Below, piece after piece: positions 6,272 through 7,316 of a DNA stretch of 7,316 bases. Origin of the DNA: Lysinibacillus sp. Lineage in GTDB: Bacteria; Bacillota; Bacilli; Bacillales_A; Planococcaceae. The stretch lies in NCBI GenBank assembly GCA_012735355.1, contig JAAYHP010000357.1:1-7316 (forward strand), in the 5' to 3' direction. How positions within the stretch are numbered: the stretch's first letter is position 1; each line of letters opens with the position of its first letter. The notes beneath the pieces are model-generated. The model worked only from the letters and a program-made list of their open reading frames with translations, did no database searches and was not told the origin of the DNA. The translations under genes were made by a program, and so were the position numbers.

Positions 6272-7316
6272 TTGAGTTCCAAACTTTTCGCTTTAGATAT
6301 CGGAACCCGATCCGTAGTAGGAATTATTTTAGAAGAACAGGATGACCATTTTCATGTTGTAGACATGGTTGAAAAAGAACATAAAGAACGTGCGATGGTT
6401 GATGGTCAAATACATAATGTTTTATACGTGGCAGAACTGATTACTGACATAAAAAAAGAACTGGAACAAAAACATGGACCTTTAACAAAAGTAAACGTTG
6501 CAGCTGCGGGGCGAGCATTAAAAACAGAACAAGCAAATGTAACAATCGACATTAAAAACCGTCCGATTTTTACTCAAGAGGACATTAATCGCTTCGAACT
6601 GCAAGCCGTTCAACAAGCGCAAGCTCAACTTTTACAAAAAAATGATAATGATGATACAAATCACTATTATTGTGTAGGATATTCGGTACTTTATTACAAA
6701 CTTGATGGTGAGGAAATCGGAAGTCTTCTTGATCAACAAGGGAATGAAGCTACTGTGGAGGTGATAGCTACTTTTCTTCCACGGGTAGTTATCGAATCTT
6801 TACTCGCTGCGTTAAAGCGAGCCGAATTAAAAATGGAAGCATTGACTCTTGAACCGATTGCAGCCATCAACGTATTAATTCCTCCAACGATGCGACGGCT
6901 GAATGTGGCATTAGTGGATATCGGTGCCGGTACATCAGATATTGCAATTACCGATAACAGTACCATCGTTGCCTATGGGATGGTACCAACAGCGGGAGAT
7001 GAAATTACCGAATCGTTAAGCGATCAATATTTACTAGATTTCCCGGTCGCTGAATCGGTAAAACGTAAACTTTCTACAGATGATACAATTACAATTCAAG
7101 ATATTTTAGGTTTCGAACAAGAAATTCCGAAAGAAGAAGTCATACAAAAAATTGAACCAGCAATTAAACAATTAGCTAATGCGATTGGAAATGAAATTTT
7201 GCGCCTAAATAATCAACTGGCACCAAAGGCAGTGATGCTTATAGGTGGAGGTAGTTTAACTCCTAATTTACCAGAGGAGCTTTGCAAAATTTTAGACTTA
7301 CCTCAAAATCGCGTAG
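6272..7316 (+). CDS. FtsA-like actin-fold ATPase, C-terminus beyond the window
   Basis: An actin/Hsp70-superfamily ATPase of the FtsA/PilM type; FtsA proteins anchor FtsZ rings to the membrane, but this is probably a paralogue and its own role is unknown. The 348 visible codons show the phosphate-1 loop ALDIGTRSVVG (7-17), an FtsA-like MVDGQIHNV (42-50), a probable 1C/SHS2 subdomain (about 72-170), EPIAAINVL (194-202), the phosphate-2 loop LVDIGAGTSDIAI (214-226) and the adenosine motif IGGGS (324-328). The start is TTG at 6272, with AAAGGAAG (6256-6263) 8 nt upstream, and LFALDIGT follows as expected for the fold. By residue 348 the adenosine motif has just passed, so the actin core is nearly complete; the tail, including any membrane helix, is unseen. 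It diverges from aroA across 178 bp. Alternative reading: a PilM-type pilus assembly protein, less likely because the FtsA motifs fit better. Confidence 0.85.
   Translation, partial: MSSKLFALDIGTRSVVGIILEEQDDHFHVVDMVEKEHKERAMVDGQIHNVLYVAELITDIKKELEQKHGPLTKVNVAAAGRALKTEQANVTIDIKNRPIFTQEDINRFELQAVQQAQAQLLQKNDNDDTNHYYCVGYSVLYYKLDGEEIGSLLDQQGNEATVEVIATFLPRVVIESLLAALKRAELKMEALTLEPIAAINVLIPPTMRRLNVALVDIGAGTSDIAITDNSTIVAYGMVPTAGDEITESLSDQYLLDFPVAESVKRKLSTDDTITIQDILGFEQEIPKEEVIQKIEPAIKQLANAIGNEILRLNNQLAPKAVMLIGGGSLTPNLPEELCKILDLPQNRV

Noticed and set aside
6733..6966. Minus-strand open frame inside the ftsA-like gene
   Set aside because: Antisense to the phosphate-2 region of a conserved ATPase; it is a shadow.

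Overview
The window is AT-rich chromosomal DNA from a Bacillus-type firmicute (Bacillaceae). Evidence for this is the near-full-length protein similarity to the Bacillus subtilis acsA / acuABC / ccpA / aroA neighbourhood, the strong GGAGG-type ribosome sites, several TTG starts and U-tailed intrinsic terminators. Species cannot be fixed from the sequence alone. No mobile element, CRISPR array, tRNA or rRNA is visible.

Left part (1-3720) is the acetate-activation locus. acsA (acetyl-CoA synthetase) runs leftward and is cut by the window edge, so only its first 364 codons are present. Diverging from it is a tight operon, acuA-acuB-acuC. AcuA is the GNAT acetyltransferase that switches AcsA off, AcuB is a CBS-CBS-ACT sensor-like protein, and AcuC is the class I HDAC-type deacetylase that switches AcsA back on. 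About 168 bp separates acsA from acuA and carries two facing -10 boxes. Upstream of the acuA -10 box lie two copies of TTTTTTTCGCA exactly 20 bp apart. No convincing cre site is seen there.

Middle part (3721-4990): acuC converges on ccpA, the master carbon catabolite regulator, through one shared hairpin in a gap of only 34 bp. ccpA uses a TTG start and has its own promoter. A strong terminator isolates it from aroA.

Right part (4991-7316): leftward aroA encodes a bifunctional chorismate mutase / DAHP synthase, the entry enzyme of aromatic amino acid synthesis. Its leader holds two overlapping palindromes just downstream of a good sigma-A promoter. Diverging from it, a TTG-started gene for an FtsA-like actin-fold ATPase runs off the right edge.

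The strongest anomaly is in AcuC. The conserved GAD motif that supplies the third zinc ligand of class I deacetylases reads GAA (Ala258), while every other catalytic residue is intact. If real, the acetyl-switch operon would carry a metal-site-defective deacetylase. Other points of interest are the 20-bp-period direct repeats in the acsA/acuA control region, the mutually exclusive palindromes in the aroA leader, an unusual effector-cleft segment in CcpA, and the FtsA paralogue beside aroA.
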